From Notospermus geniculatus (lineage: Eukaryota > Nemertea > Pilidiophora > Heteronemertea > Lineidae): DNA of 64,000 bases. The translations under genes and the position numbers were made by a program. This document shows, in pieces, positions 33,816-44,211 of this stretch; position 1 is the first letter of the stretch; each line of letters begins with the position of its first letter. Where the stretch lies: the NCBI GenBank assembly GCA_002633025.1, contig NMRB01000024.1, forward strand, positions 24,122 through 88,121, in the 5' to 3' direction. A model generated the notes under the pieces. It was not told where the DNA came from and did not search any database. It saw nothing but the letters and a program-made list of their open reading frames with translations.

Positions 33816-34417
33816 GGTTGCGCAGTTTTCCGACTCCGACTCCGACTTCAACTACGAGAATGAATTGCAGTCAGTATATAGGCTCTGAAGGGGGTCAGAT
33901 GGAAGACTAGAAAATCGCTACTGCGGTGGTCAAAACACTAAAATTTTAGCACTTTTTCAAGGAACCTTGAAAAAGTGCTAAAATTTTAGTGTTTTGACCA
34001 CCGCAGTAGCGATTTTCTGGTCTTCCATCTGACCCCCTTCAGAGCCTATATACTGCAGTCCGCTATGGACATCCTTGATAAAAATGATTTGATAGAAGTT
34101 TTCAATTCGTCAAACACCATAAATTGAAGGCAGAAAAAATTGGCGTAGTAAATCGGAAGTGCGGATAAATAATGAATATTGAAGTCGTAATCCTAGTCGT
34201 TACGACTTTGAGACACGACTATGACGACTAACGATATGTGCGATTTATGCGCAATTCCGATTACGAGTCAAAATTATTCTGCCACAAAGTTATGGCATTT
34301 TACGATTTGCAAACGTCAATCACATCGTTTTTATCAAGGATGTCCACAGCGGACTGCAATTCATTCTCGTAGTTGAAGTCGGAGTCGGAGTCGGAAAAGT
34401 GCGCAACCTCGCTAATC
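33816..34417. mobile_element. Inverted-repeat element X, full copy, carrying a hairpin insertion
   Basis: The left arm starts TTTTCCGACTCCGACT and reads GACTTCAACTACGAGAATGA, then GCAGTCCGCTATGGACATCC. The right arm (34255-34417) is the complement. A 184-bp palindrome interrupts the left arm at 33872-34055. A partial copy of one end is at 33379-33453. Another copy is split across 34703-34795 and 60308-60585. The tract GGGTTCGAGCC just outside the right end resembles a pol III B box, but no tRNA fold accompanies it. Confidence 0.75.
33872..34055. mobile_element. Near-perfect 184-bp palindrome with CAGT target duplication
   Basis: The two arms of 92 bp (starting CAGTATATAGGCTCTGAAGG) differ at one position and meet without a loop at TTCAAGG-AACCTTGAA. 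CAGT is present on both sides (33868-33871 and 34056-34059). The undisturbed site is seen in the other arm of element X as AATTGCAGTCCGCT. Confidence 0.88.
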
Positions 34418-34581
34418 TGGGGCGCCGGGTTCGAGCCTTGCGACAGGCAATTTTTCTCGCGTGTCGTTTCTCTGTTTATTTTTTTTGCTGAACACTTTCA
34501 GTCGCAGGACGAATATCTCCCCAGCCCTTCCCTTTCCCTACAAATCTGCATTTGCTAATAAATACTTATAACCACAGATCC

Positions 34582-34648
34582 CTGTCAGCTGCCCCTGCAT
34601 TCAGAGAGACTTTCACTGAGTCTCTCTGAATGCAGGGGCAGCTGACGA
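34582..34648. repeat. Perfect hairpin with 27-bp arms
   Basis: GTCAGCTGCCCCTGCATTCA.. pairs exactly with ..TGAATGCAGGGGCAGCTGAC around a 9-base loop (TTTCACTGA). Confidence 0.85.
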
Positions 34649-34702
34649 CCATCGACATTCCCCTCCCAGTCACCAAAAATATCAACACCCCAACTAACGT
34701 TC

Positions 34703-34795
34703 AAGACTACTGGATAAAAACGATTTGATAGACGTTTGCAAATCGTAAAATGCCATAACTTGAAGGCAGAAAAATTTGGCCTTATACAGGGTGTC
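34703..34795. mobile_element. Left part of a second element X copy (outer shell of the nest)
   Basis: The sequence GATAAAAACGATTTGATAGA through GGCAGAAAAATTTGGC matches the body of element X at 34078-34145 and stops at the mariner-like insertion. The continuation of the same body (GTGTGGATAAATAATGAATA...) resumes at 60310, 25.5 kb away, and runs to about 60585. Confidence 0.75.
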
Positions 34796-34884
34796 CCAAA
34801 AAACACTGAGTAATTTTGATTTGACCTCATTTGTTTGCTACTCAAGATTTTTCTTTGATATTTTGTGCAAATATTCCTCACAAG
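34796..34884. mobile_element. Mariner-like element, left terminal repeat (before the LTR insertion)
   Basis: The end CAGGGTGTCCCAAAAAACAC follows a TA target dinucleotide. The inner repeat GCTACTCAAGATTTTTCTTT..TATTTTGTGCAAATATTCCTCA leads to the LTR insertion point (CAAG). It continues after the second LTR at 58335 as TATAAATTTTAACCGTGTAA. The other end of the element, with the inverse order, is at 59070-59183 plus 60265-60307, followed by TA. Confidence 0.8.
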
Positions 34885-36408
34885 TGAGACGATCTGGCCA
34901 TTACAGTGCTGAGTACCACTGATTTTGCTGTGAAACCCTTCACAGTTCAGCCCTGTGATGACTGGATCGTCACACGTGCGTTTGAGCTTTGACCTACTTC
35001 TTTAGAATCGGGTCAGCCTTGTTATTAAATTAACTTTTTGCTTGTAGTAATCTGTTTCAAAAGTATTTGAGGGGCAAATCCTTCAATTAGTATTTAAGAA
35101 TTTCTACCTAAATGTTGGTGATGTTATAATCAAGGTATAAGTGTCTTTTGGTGGCCTTTTCTAGGCCCGCGAAATTTCGATCTGATGTACGCAGGTTTCT
35201 ATGTGTTCTGTGGACGTTTCAGACGGCGAGGCCTAATTTCGAAGTTGTGGAACTTATTCAGATCCTAAAATTGGTAAGTTTGTCAGGTCATGACCATTTA
35301 AATATTATTAACAATTTACTTAGGTAAATTAGTCGTGAAAAGTCCTTTTCGAGTTTTCTGCAGTGAAAGTTTGTTTCCGTTTCACGGCTCTCGCTCCGTA
35401 ATGTATTTTGTACAGTCGCCTGTAGATTTTGTATTGTAGCGTGTGTAAATGTACACGGCACTAGGCCGAAACTTACTTCTGCGCACTTGCGTCCTCCGAG
35501 CTCCGCTCTGTTTACATTGACTTTCTTCATCCTTTGTGATGTCTATTTCGAGTTTTAGGGAAAAAATTCCCAAAGTTTATTTAGATAAGACATCTATAAT
35601 TCTTGTGTGTAAATTTCGGCTCGATCCGTTCAGTAGGAACGTAGCTTTTGGTCTTTTTGTCGGAGCGACCCTTCGAACTTCTCGACATTTTGATGTTTAC
35701 GCCGCGAATTCAAGATGTCGCGCATTGTTATTTTAGGCCTAACGCAAGAAGTGCCAACGAACTACGTGACCTTTTTACATGTCTCTATTGTTACTAATGT
35801 CAGAATTTTAGGGCTTAGTGATTACGATTTTGGATGATTTAATCTTTCTAGGTCAATTCTCTTTTAACCACCGTTGTAAATTGTAAAATTAATCTCCGTG
35901 ACGTCACGGACTATTTGTATCTCTACGCCTGCACTGTTAGAAAATCTATAAATACCAGAATGCGTGGGCGCGAATTTCGAATTGGTGGTTCCACCCCGAT
36001 TCCACTCCAGACCTAGCTCGGCCCTTGAAAGCCAGCAACAGGAAGGGAGTTTCTCTCTGGTTTACCTGGACATAGGTACGTGTGTGTCTGTGTCAGTTAG
36101 CCCATTGAGATTTTCATTAGTTATGCTAATGAACCATAATGATATGATTCATTAGATATGCTAATGAGCCAAGCTATCTGAATACATGTAAATAAAGAGT
36201 TAATGATGACTGAATAGGGAAATGAATACAATTGTTTTGGTGTACATATGTATTGAATGATTGCTCAGTATCTATCAATAAATAAGTTAAGACAATAATC
36301 AAATTCAATTAAATTTCCTGTCTTGTGTTGACTCTGTTATCCTTCCAAGCCACGTTACCTTCTCTCTACTCTCCCAAATAAGGTCCGCCTTACCGCTCGG
36401 GCGTGACA
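34885..36408 (+). repeat. 5' LTR of a Ty3/gypsy-type retrotransposon (1524 bp)
   Basis: The LTR begins TGAGACGATCTGG and ends CGGGCGTGACA (canonical TG..CA) and matches 56556-58334. A TATAAATA box (35947-35954) followed by AATAAA (36191-36196) gives promoter and polyadenylation signals in plus orientation. CAAG flanks the outer side (34881-34884) and recurs after the 3' LTR. No tRNA primer-binding site follows the LTR. Instead, an antisense BEL fragment abuts it. A 66-codon frame at 35536-35736 is kept in both LTRs but has no known domain. Confidence 0.9.
35947..35954 (+). promoter_or_regulatory. LTR TATA box
   Basis: TATAAATA lies about 240 bp before the AATAAA signal in the 5' LTR. The same word is at the equivalent place in the 3' LTR (about 57872). 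Confidence 0.65.
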
Positions 36409-36640
36409 TTATCCCAAGCTGTTTCTGAAGTTTCTCGGTGATGAAGGTAACTGAACTGCCGGAATCAAGGAATGCATAAGTCTCAACAAATTCTTGCCTA
36501 TCCTTCACCTTGAGGATGACCGGTAAAACTGCCATGGCGCAACATCGTCCGGCCCCTGTATCATCGGCTTCATCATGAATCACGCGGTAATTCCCAGCCT
36601 TCTGACTCTGATCCTTCTTGTCCGCAGATTCCTGGCAGAT
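36409..36640 (-). pseudogene. BEL/Pao-type protease fragment (DUF1758-like), antisense
   Basis: The minus-strand frame contains CCAMAVLPVILKVKDR, then ETYAFLDSGSSVTFITEKLQ and KQLGI. The DSGS catalytic box in this context is typical of the aspartic protease region of BEL/Pao polyproteins. The match ends exactly at the LTR boundary (36408/36409). What follows in frame is LTR sequence and not protease. It is antisense to the surrounding gag-pol and lies where a primer-binding site would be expected. Confidence 0.75.
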
Positions 36641-36888
36641 CCAAATTCCGATAAGTATACTCAATCATTGCTAGATTGGATTGATATGGACCTTGAAGAC
36701 ATGGAATTGATCTTTGGCCATCTGCAAGAGCCTGAGGAAGAGATCCAAGAGTAATTCATTCCAGTAGAGTCAAGTATCTTAGGGGTGAAATCTTCCATAG
36801 TATTAGTAGATATACATGTACATTGGTAGACCTGGTGAGCATAATAAGGATAAGTCATTAGATTAGTTTATCGATTGCTTAGTGAATA

Positions 36889-38409
36889 TTGAGAAATAAA
36901 GAAAAAACAATGGGAGGAAGAAAGAGACGTCAATCAAAAACAAAGAAAGCTTGTAATGCATGCGGAGGTCAACCTGGGACGTCTAGCAGGGCCACTACAG
37001 GGGGAGACCCAGATCACTCTGTGTCCGAATTAACGCAGGAAGTCAATCCTGTGTCTAATTCATCACCTGAGGATCCTGGAACCTCTAACCCTTTACCCTC
37101 AACAGACACCTCAGCATCTTCTCTGGTAGCATCTCCAGCTGAGAGAAATTTTGATTCACCTATGTACACATCTCCTGTACTTCAATCATTGAACTCACGG
37201 ACAAATGTGGTCTCAGTACTTGGAAATTCCATTTCAGCGGTGGTCTCACCACCTGTCTTGTCTTGGAGTTCGCCAGTAACCACAATGACTACTACCACTA
37301 GCACCATTAGCTGCGTGTCAGCTCCTGGTATTGCTGTATCTTCGGGCGCTGACTCAATGCTGTCACTCGGACATATCACTCAAGGGACCATCCCTACTGC
37401 CACACCTGTTAGCTACGGAAGGTTCAACGCTGTGATATCTTCAAGTGCTTCAGTCCCTTGTCATGCCCCTCCTGTGTCTTCATTTGCCAACTCTAATGCA
37501 ATGACGAATCCGGTCATGTATGGGAACACATGTTCGCCTCCCCTGATGTCGTCAGCTGCAAATCCTTGTGTACCAATACCACAACCGGTAGTGAAAACGA
37601 TGAGGAACCTGCCCGGTGATACCTTACCAATGACGCCTTTGATGTCCCGTCAGCCAGTTGATAATTCATCACCGTCTCTCAATAGACAACCTCATCCTCC
37701 AGTGAAAGTATCTTCGGGCGCTGACTCAATGCTGTCACTCGGACATATCACTCAAGGGACCATCCCTACTGCCACACCTGTTAGCTACGGAAGGTTCAAT
37801 GCTGTGATATCTTCAAGTGCTTCAGTCCCTTGTCATGCCCCTCCTGTGTCGTCATTTGCCAATCCTAATGCAATGACGAATCCAATCATGTATGGGAACA
37901 CATGTTCGCCTCCCCTGATGTCGTCAGCCGCAAATCCTTGTGTACCAATACCACAACCAGTAGTGAACACGATGAGGAACCTACCTGGTGATACCTTACC
38001 AATGACGCCTTTGATGTCCCGTCAGCCAGTTGATAATTCATCACCGTCTCTCAATAGACAACCTCATCCTCCAGTGAACCTTAATAATAATCGGGTGCAG
38101 GTAACTGACAAATCTAATTCTCGTGGGGACAGTCCTCACTATCAGAGACGCTCAAGGTCTACGACTCGGTCTAGGTCCAGGGATTCAGTCTCCACTGCTT
38201 CTTCTTCTCACCGTCCTGATGAACTCGACGAATGGTGTAAGGAATCCAGAGATGAATCTGAAGACTCTAGACACAGGTACGAAAAATCTTACAGCAGAAG
38301 ACACCCTAAGTTGCCAGCATGCTGTTCCAATGACACCCCTGATGTCGTCACAAGCAGTGAGCAACTCTTCGCCACATTTTGTTGGGCAACCTTACTCTCA
38401 GGTTGGTAA
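36889..38409 (+). pseudogene. Retrotransposon gag, N-terminal part (frameshifted by duplications)
   Basis: The frame starts with a basic segment (GGRKRRQSKTKKACNACG). It continues into a long Ser/Thr/Pro-rich region and ends after an SRSRDSVSTASSSHRPDELD stretch and SYSRRHPKLP. A 377-bp segment (37333-37708) is repeated almost exactly at 37710-38086. A second, older duplication repeats the DELD.W..ES and RRHPKLP block about 340 bp downstream. That length is not a multiple of three, so the capsid part continues in another frame (38123-39667). Confidence 0.8.
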
Positions 38410-39667
38410 TATTAACAACCAAGTGTCACGTCACAATGTACAAGCCACAGACAAATCTGCACCTCACGGGGACGGTCCCCAACGACAGAGACCGTCAAGG
38501 TCTAGGTCTAGTTCCAGAGACTCGGTCTCAACTACCTCATCTTCTCGCCATCATGATGAACTTGATAAATGGTGTAAGGAATCCGGAGATGGTTCTGATG
38601 ACTCTAGGCACAAATATGATAAATCTTATAGTAGAAGACACCCTAAGTTGCCACCTTTCACTGATCCCTCCAAAGAATCCTGGGAGGCATGGTTCAATCG
38701 ATTTTCGGATGTTGCTTCGAGACTTAACTGGGATGAGGACGAGAAACTTGACAACCTGCTTCCTAAATTACAGGGTGCTGCTGGGGAATTTGTGTATGGC
38801 CAGTTGAAGCGCCCAGTTAGGATAAATTTCAAATTATTGGTGAAAGAACTGCACTATAGGTTTAGGAAAGTTGAGACGACCAAGTCTTATGAGATTAAGT
38901 TCAGGAATAGGACCCAAAAGCCGGGCGAATCCCCAAATGACTATGCAGCAGATTTGAAGAAACTTTATTCTAAGGCATATCCCCTACGAGAAGCTGAGAC
39001 CAGGACGGAAGACCTCCTGAGGAAATTCCTGGATGGAATACACGATGAAGATACTAAGTTCCATGTTGAATACATAAAAGAACCCGAAGATATTGATGCT
39101 GCTGTATGCGAGGTTGTGCGTTACCAAGACACATTAAGGTGTGCCAAGTCAAGGAAAAGTGTGCGAGCCACCAAGATGGTGAGGGGTGATGATGAGGAGT
39201 CCGATGATGAAGATAAGAAAGCAAGACAGATCAAAAAGCCAGGTCCAAAACCTCAATCGCCACCAGATAGACCTAGGCCAGCAGACTCAAAACCTAGAGA
39301 ACCAAACCATCCATCTAAGGGTGCATCATATTCAAGTGGGTCCGGAAAACCTAATTCAGAAATAGCCCAGTTGACTAGTGCGATCGAGAAGATGATAGGT
39401 CGGGTAGAAAATCTGGAAAGCATGGTACATCAACCAGTGATGAGGAGAACTCCATCTCCTGCTAGGCCTAGCCAGCATGGTCAGTGGAAACCTCCGAGAA
39501 ATAACTCTTTTGGTCACCGATTTCCACCACCCAATCAGGGGTATCGACCAAACTTGAAGAATATTCAGTGTTATAGGTGTGGTGAATACGGGCATTACTC
39601 TAGGGCATGCACTGTGCGGCTGGATACTAGACAACAGTGGGAAGTTGGTGAGAACCAGTCAAACTAG
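38123..39667 (+). CDS. Retrotransposon gag, capsid and zinc knuckle
   Basis: The capsid-like region begins after RRHPKLPPFTD (about residue 172) with WEAWFNRFSDVASRLNW. It continues through YGQLKRP, YEIKFRNRTQKPGES and YAADLKKLYSKAYP, the usual Ty3/gypsy gag pattern. A basic/acidic linker follows. The single CCHC knuckle CYRCGEYGHYSRAC is near residue 485. The protein would package the element RNA in the cytoplasm. The ATG at 38123 lies in the duplicated region, so the native start is probably in the frame at 36889. Confidence 0.85.
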   Translation: MGTVLTIRDAQGLRLGLGPGIQSPLLLLLTVLMNSTNGVRNPEMNLKTLDTGTKNLTAEDTLSCQHAVPMTPLMSSQAVSNSSPHFVGQPYSQVGNINNQVSRHNVQATDKSAPHGDGPQRQRPSRSRSSSRDSVSTTSSSRHHDELDKWCKESGDGSDDSRHKYDKSYSRRHPKLPPFTDPSKESWEAWFNRFSDVASRLNWDEDEKLDNLLPKLQGAAGEFVYGQLKRPVRINFKLLVKELHYRFRKVETTKSYEIKFRNRTQKPGESPNDYAADLKKLYSKAYPLREAETRTEDLLRKFLDGIHDEDTKFHVEYIKEPEDIDAAVCEVVRYQDTLRCAKSRKSVRATKMVRGDDEESDDEDKKARQIKKPGPKPQSPPDRPRPADSKPREPNHPSKGASYSSGSGKPNSEIAQLTSAIEKMIGRVENLESMVHQPVMRRTPSPARPSQHGQWKPPRNNSFGHRFPPPNQGYRPNLKNIQCYRCGEYGHYSRACTVRLDTRQQWEVGENQSN

Positions 39668-39689
39668 AGCGGGCTGCTCTTAGAGGGCG

Positions 39690-39830
39690 AAGGACAGCCC
39701 AAAGTTGTGAATTATTTAGCCCAATTGAAGATGACCCATGCAATGATAAAGGATTTGANGGCAAGGGACAGCCCAAAGTTGCCAACCTATTAGCCCAATT
39801 GATGATGACTTACGCTTTAACAAAGGACCT
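39690..39830. repeat. Imperfect 75-bp duplication around an ambiguous base
   Basis: GGACAGCCCAAAGTTG..TTAGCCCAATTGA.GATGAC occurs on each side of the single N at 39759. A tandem near-duplicate centred on an unresolved base suggests either a real short duplication or an imperfect contig join. Confidence 0.6.
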
Positions 39831-39878
39831 GATCAGAAAGAAAAATGTGATGCAACCCCAGATGTTGATGTTTTATCT

Positions 39879-40472
39879 ATGAAGCTAGAGACTGATGACG
39901 ATTCATGCCCATGTGAGAACAATGTTGAAAACTCTGACAGTGAAGTGGAAATCTATATCTTGAAAAACATGACTAGTTCTGATGACGAAGATGATGAAGT
40001 TGTTGAAATAGGAAATGAAGAGGTACTTGGAGATGAACCTGTTACCAAGGATGTAACCCAGTTTAGTGATGAACTTGAAGAAAACATGAGGAGCTGCAAT
40101 GGAGGAGCAGATAATAAGTTGGTTGATGATGACGAGGTCAAAGGTGAGATTGAAGATAATGATCAATGTGATGAGGTTTTGAGAGATGATTTAGAAGCTA
40201 TAAGAGCAGCCAAGAAACTTCCTTTCTCTGGAGTCTATGTGCGAGGCGTTATTCAAGATATAGATATCACTTTCACTGTCGATACAGGCTCTACTAAGAC
40301 AATCTTGTCTTATGAAGCTTACTGCAGAATACCTGAAGGAGCCAGGCCGGTTTTGATTCAGCCGAAACCTGTTTCTTCATCTAAGTTGACTACTGCAAAT
40401 GGAGGCACAATTGGTTACTATGGTAGGGCAATATTTAAATTGAAACTTGGAAAGTTACCATTAGAAAAATGA
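39879..40472 (+). CDS. Retrotransposon aspartic protease region of pol
   Basis: A strongly acidic N-terminal part (about 110 residues) precedes LPFSGVYVRGVIQDIDITFT, then VDTGSTKTILS, the retropepsin DTGS catalytic box at about residue 135. ANGGTIGYYGRA resembles the flap side. The frame ends at GKLPLEK. The expected continuation (VADIEDDVLLGDDIL) lies one frame over, starting at 40469, so an indel has broken pol here. The enzyme would process the gag-pol polyprotein. Confidence 0.8.
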   Translation: MKLETDDDSCPCENNVENSDSEVEIYILKNMTSSDDEDDEVVEIGNEEVLGDEPVTKDVTQFSDELEENMRSCNGGADNKLVDDDEVKGEIEDNDQCDEVLRDDLEAIRAAKKLPFSGVYVRGVIQDIDITFTVDTGSTKTILSYEAYCRIPEGARPVLIQPKPVSSSKLTTANGGTIGYYGRAIFKLKLGKLPLEK

Positions 40473-41408
40473 TCTTGGTGGCGGACATTGAAGATGACGT
40501 GTTGTTGGGGGATGACATATTGCAGAAGGATGAACAGGGCCCGGCAGACCTGCTTTTATCCAAGGGTAAGATGATTCTTAGAAGTACAACTATTCCTCTT
40601 GTGCAGACCAGGATTCCTGAGAAGGCAAGAAGACTTAGAGCCGCTGACCATTATGTCGTCCCTGCAATGAGTGAGATGGTGGTAGAATGTCTTATAGATC
40701 GGAAGTCCAGAAGGACCCATGAGGAATACTCCATGTTGGTAGAAGGGAACCCAATGATTACTGAGAAATGTGGTTTAGCGGTAGCTCCTACCTTGGTGAA
40801 TGCCTCCAAGCGGGCTACTGTTCCTGTCAGATTGTTAAATCCGTTCAACACACCCAGATCCATCAAGCAAGATGCTTGTGTTGGGTTTGCTGAACCTGTT
40901 TCAGTTCCTGTGGGGACTATATTTACTCGGGAATCCAATGATGAAAGCTGTGGAATGGTGAGAAGACTTACATTGAAGACTTCAGATGATGAACCTGTGT
41001 CAGTCTTAAGGACCAATGATAAAGCACCTGAGGGTCAAGGAGGTAGGCATGTGAATCGTGAAGATAGAAACCAATTTCCAGAACACCTGAAAGGGATGTT
41101 GGATGAAGCAGTAGAGAATCTAGATGAAACACAGACTAGGAAGGTGGAAGACTTACTTTGTAAATTCTCAGATGTATTTTCAAAAGATGAAAATGATCTT
41201 GGTCTAACTCATCTTGTTGAACATGTCATTGATACTGGAGATGCGAAACCTTTTCGTCAACCTCCGAGGAGAGTACCTTTGGCATTTGCTGGTGAGGGAA
41301 AGAAATCTATTGAAAAACTTCTAGAACAAGGAACAATAGAGAGTCAACCTCACCCTGGGCTTCAGGTGTTGTGTTGGTCCGAAAGAAAGATGGCAGTGTG
41401 AGACACTG
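40469..41408 (+). pseudogene. Retrotransposon pol: end of protease to start of reverse transcriptase
   Basis: The frame opens with the conserved VADIEDDVLLGDDIL block at the end of gypsy protease. A long linker runs to HVIDTGDAKPFRQPPRRVP and IEKLLEQGTIE, which is the start of a Ty3/gypsy reverse transcriptase. A frameshift near 41360 moves the next motif (PWASGVVLVRKKDGSVRHC) to another frame. The match then stops at 41408, just before the region that should carry the palm and its catalytic Asp residues. The remaining RT and all of RNase H are missing. Confidence 0.85.
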
Positions 41409-42795
41409 TGAAACGCAGGACGAAAGCGAACTGTCCTTGGGCGAAAAACATTGGAGGTACCAAAAGTTTCCACGCCTCCTGCCGAGCTGTTCTGATGAAG
41501 ATAACGGAACAAAATTGGTGTCATTTTGTAGGTGTATCCTTCTTCTAAACAGACCAGAGTCCTGCTTTCGCATTCTTTACCGTAATTCGCCGTTATATTC
41601 CATTACGTAACGCAGGACTAAGCGAACTGGCCTTGGGCGAAAAACTTTGGAGGTACCAAAAAGGATTCACGCCTCCTGCCGAGCTGTTCTGATAAAGATA
41701 ACGGAACAAAATTGCTATTTTGTAGGTGTTTCCTTCTTCTAAACAGACCAGAGTCCTGCTTTCGCATTTTCTACCGTAATTCGCCGTCATATTCCATTAT
41801 GTGACACAGGACGGAGCGACATGGGCTTGGGCGAAAAACTTTGGGTAAGGAGACAATTTTGACGGGAGGTACCAAACGTTTCCACGGCTCCTGCCGAACT
41901 GTTCTGATGAAGATAACGGAACAAAAGTGGTGTCATTTTGTAGTTGTATCCTTCTTCTAAACAGACCAGAGTCCTGCTTTCGCATTTTCTACTATAATTC
42001 GCCGTCATGTTCCATTATCTAACGGAGGACGAAGCGAACTGTCCTTGGGCGGAAAACTTTCGAGGTACCAAAAGTTTCCACGCCTCCTGCCGAACTGTTC
42101 TGATGAAGATAACGGAACAAAATTGCTGTCATTTTGTAGGTGTATCCTTCTTCTAAACAGACCAGGGTCCTGCTTTCGCATTTTCTACGGTAATTTGCCA
42201 TCATATTCCATTATGTGACGCAGGACGGAGCGACTTGGGCGTGGGCGAAAAACGTTGGCTAAGGAGACACTTATAAAAGGAGGTGCCAAACGTTTCCACG
42301 CCTCCGGCCGAGCTGTTCTGATGAACATAACGGGACACAATTGGTGTCATTTTGTAGGTGTAGCCTTCTTCTAAACTGGCCGGAGTCCTGCTTTCGCATT
42401 TTCTACTATAATTCGCCGTCATGTTCCATTATCTAACGGAGGACGAAGCGAACTGTCCTTGGGCGGAAAACTTTCGAGGTACCAAAAGTTTCCACGCCTC
42501 CTGCCGAACTGTTCTGATGAAGATAACGGAACAAAATTGCTGTCATTTTGAAGGTGTATCCTTCTTCTAAACAGACCAGGGTCCTGCTTTCGCATTTTCT
42601 ACGGTAATTCGCCGTCATATTCCATTATGTGACGCAGGACGGAGCGACTTGGGCGTGGGAGAAAAACGTTGGCGAAGGAGACACTTATAAAAGGAGGTGC
42701 CAAACGTTTCCACGCCTCCTGCCGAGCTGTTCTGATGAAGATAACGGGACACAATTGGTGTCATTTTGTAGGTGTATCCTTCTTCAAAACAAATG
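41409..42795. repeat. Tandem array of about 200-bp monomers in dimeric higher-order units
   Basis: Seven monomers carry in order GACG.AGCGAACTGTCCTTGG, AGGTACCAAAAGTTTCCACG, CTGTTCTGATGAAGATAACG, TCATTTTGTAGGTGTATCCT and a CCATTATGT(G/A)ACGCAGGAC boundary. Boundaries near 41600, 41796, 42009, 42208, 42423 and 42622 are alternately about 199 and 214 bp apart. The dimers 42009-42422 and 42423-42836 are nearly identical, whereas adjacent monomers differ. Repeated minus-strand frames (RKCESRTLVCLEEGYTYKM) only reflect the repeat. The array starts at the break in RT. Confidence 0.88.
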
Positions 42796-42830
42796 AATAT
42801 GAAACTATGCCTTGTTGATAGGCCTACTAA

Positions 42831-43328
42831 GGCCAATGAAAATTGATTATTAGTTTCTCGTCAGCGCCCGCATCTGATTTAGGCCCCTCATCAAAAAATT
42901 TCATTATTTACAAAAAATTCATTATTTCCAAAAAATCTGCATAATTCCAATTAGTGGAAGAGTTTTTTCTGTCATGTTGTGAATAAATAACACGACATTC
43001 AAGGTTTTAATCCAAAACATTATTATTATCAATTTTAATCATTCACAAACTGACATGGACAGGATCGAAGTTCTAAAAGCTTCCAATTATCATCGTCATT
43101 TCAGAATTGATAAATAGTAGGCCTACTATTCAAAAGGGCATAGGTAGTTGGTGTGTCCATTTAGGGCATACTACCAAGTATGCCCTAAATGGTACTTGTA
43201 GTGCTATGGTGAATCTGAAAAGGGTCGTCTTTTGCTTGAAAAAAATAATGAATAATGAATAATGAAAAAAACCTCATCAAATTCTGAAAAATTGTTGACG
43301 AGAAACTAATAATCAATTTTCATTGGCC
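42831..43328. mobile_element. MITE with TAA target duplication (PIF/Harbinger-like)
   Basis: The ends GGCCAATGAAAATTGATTAT and the exact inverse are about 37 bp long. TAA flanks both sides (42828-42830 and 43329-43331). Near each end are AATAATGAA / TTCATTATT runs that extend the pairing. It has no ORF and lies right after the tandem array. Confidence 0.82.
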
Positions 43329-44160
43329 TAACATAGTGAACATGATAAACACATCAGCGCGGGAGAAACAGAAACTCATCAGTCAATTCACAAAGGTACC
43401 GCACTGTAGGGGCCTATACCGGGTATTGTTATGTTTAACAGAGAAAGTTGACTCTCAACAATTTAGCAAACTCTGGGTAAGGGAAAAGCCCAGGGGTCCA
43501 AAATAGAATACCGGTACATTAGGCCTATCTACATGTACATGTGGACAGTGGGGAATTTTGACATTCTTCATGAAATGACAAAATGTCACTAGAGAAAAAA
43601 CATCCTTTGCTTCACAATAGCGCCAGAAGCGGCAAAAAAATGTAAACCAGTCCATCTTCCATCTTGTTGATTGGTTGCGGCAAAGTGGTTTGTGATTGGT
43701 TAATTCAATTCAATTCAAAATAGGTTTATTATCTCCTTGTAAAAGAGTACATTTACTTTGGAGGAAGTTAACATAATAAACCGTGCAGGACAGAGGACAG
43801 ATAAGAAGGAGAAGAAGGGTTGATGGCATCTGTCTCGGGAATGTATCCATCAATCCACAGTGGTGGAAGGAGTGCAAGTGCAATTATTTACAATTATCAT
43901 GATAATGATAAAATTAATAAGAGAACGATTAAAAAAGAAGAGAAAAAAAAAAATAATAATAATAATAAAATGAAGCCAACCATTCCGTCACTGTATATAA
44001 TGCCTGAGTCTGAATCCCCTGGTTATGAAATCCGCAACCGGCAAGGACAATTCAACAGATGACATTAAATGAGTAAATAAAAATTTACTGTGTATTCTAT
44101 TTGGATTGATACCAAGCAATGTGAAAAGGTTAATGAAACTGTCGAAGCGCCACGGGTGTG
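43329..44160. other. Presumed 5' region of CCT6, non-coding
   Basis: The interval includes an AAAAAAAAATAATAATAATA low-complexity tract near 43945. No TATA box is obvious, as expected for a housekeeping promoter. No other gene is seen. Confidence 0.4.
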
Positions 44161-44211
44161 GAGACGGCAGAAATTGGAACTAGTCGCTCTGACGTCACAC
44201 ATACCGAGAAA

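Noticed and set aside
34405-34445. tRNA or tRNA-derived SINE suggested by GGGTTCGAGCC (B-box-like)
   Set aside because: There is no matching A box at the right distance and no cloverleaf. The sequence is next to the end of element X.
35536-35736. 66-codon ORF present in both LTRs as a possible accessory gene
   Set aside because: Identity between the LTRs explains its conservation, and no domain or start context supports it.
41307-42836. Repeated minus-strand ORFs (RKCESRTLVCLEEG type)
   Set aside because: They recur once per monomer of the tandem array and begin and end at arbitrary points. They are repeat-driven.
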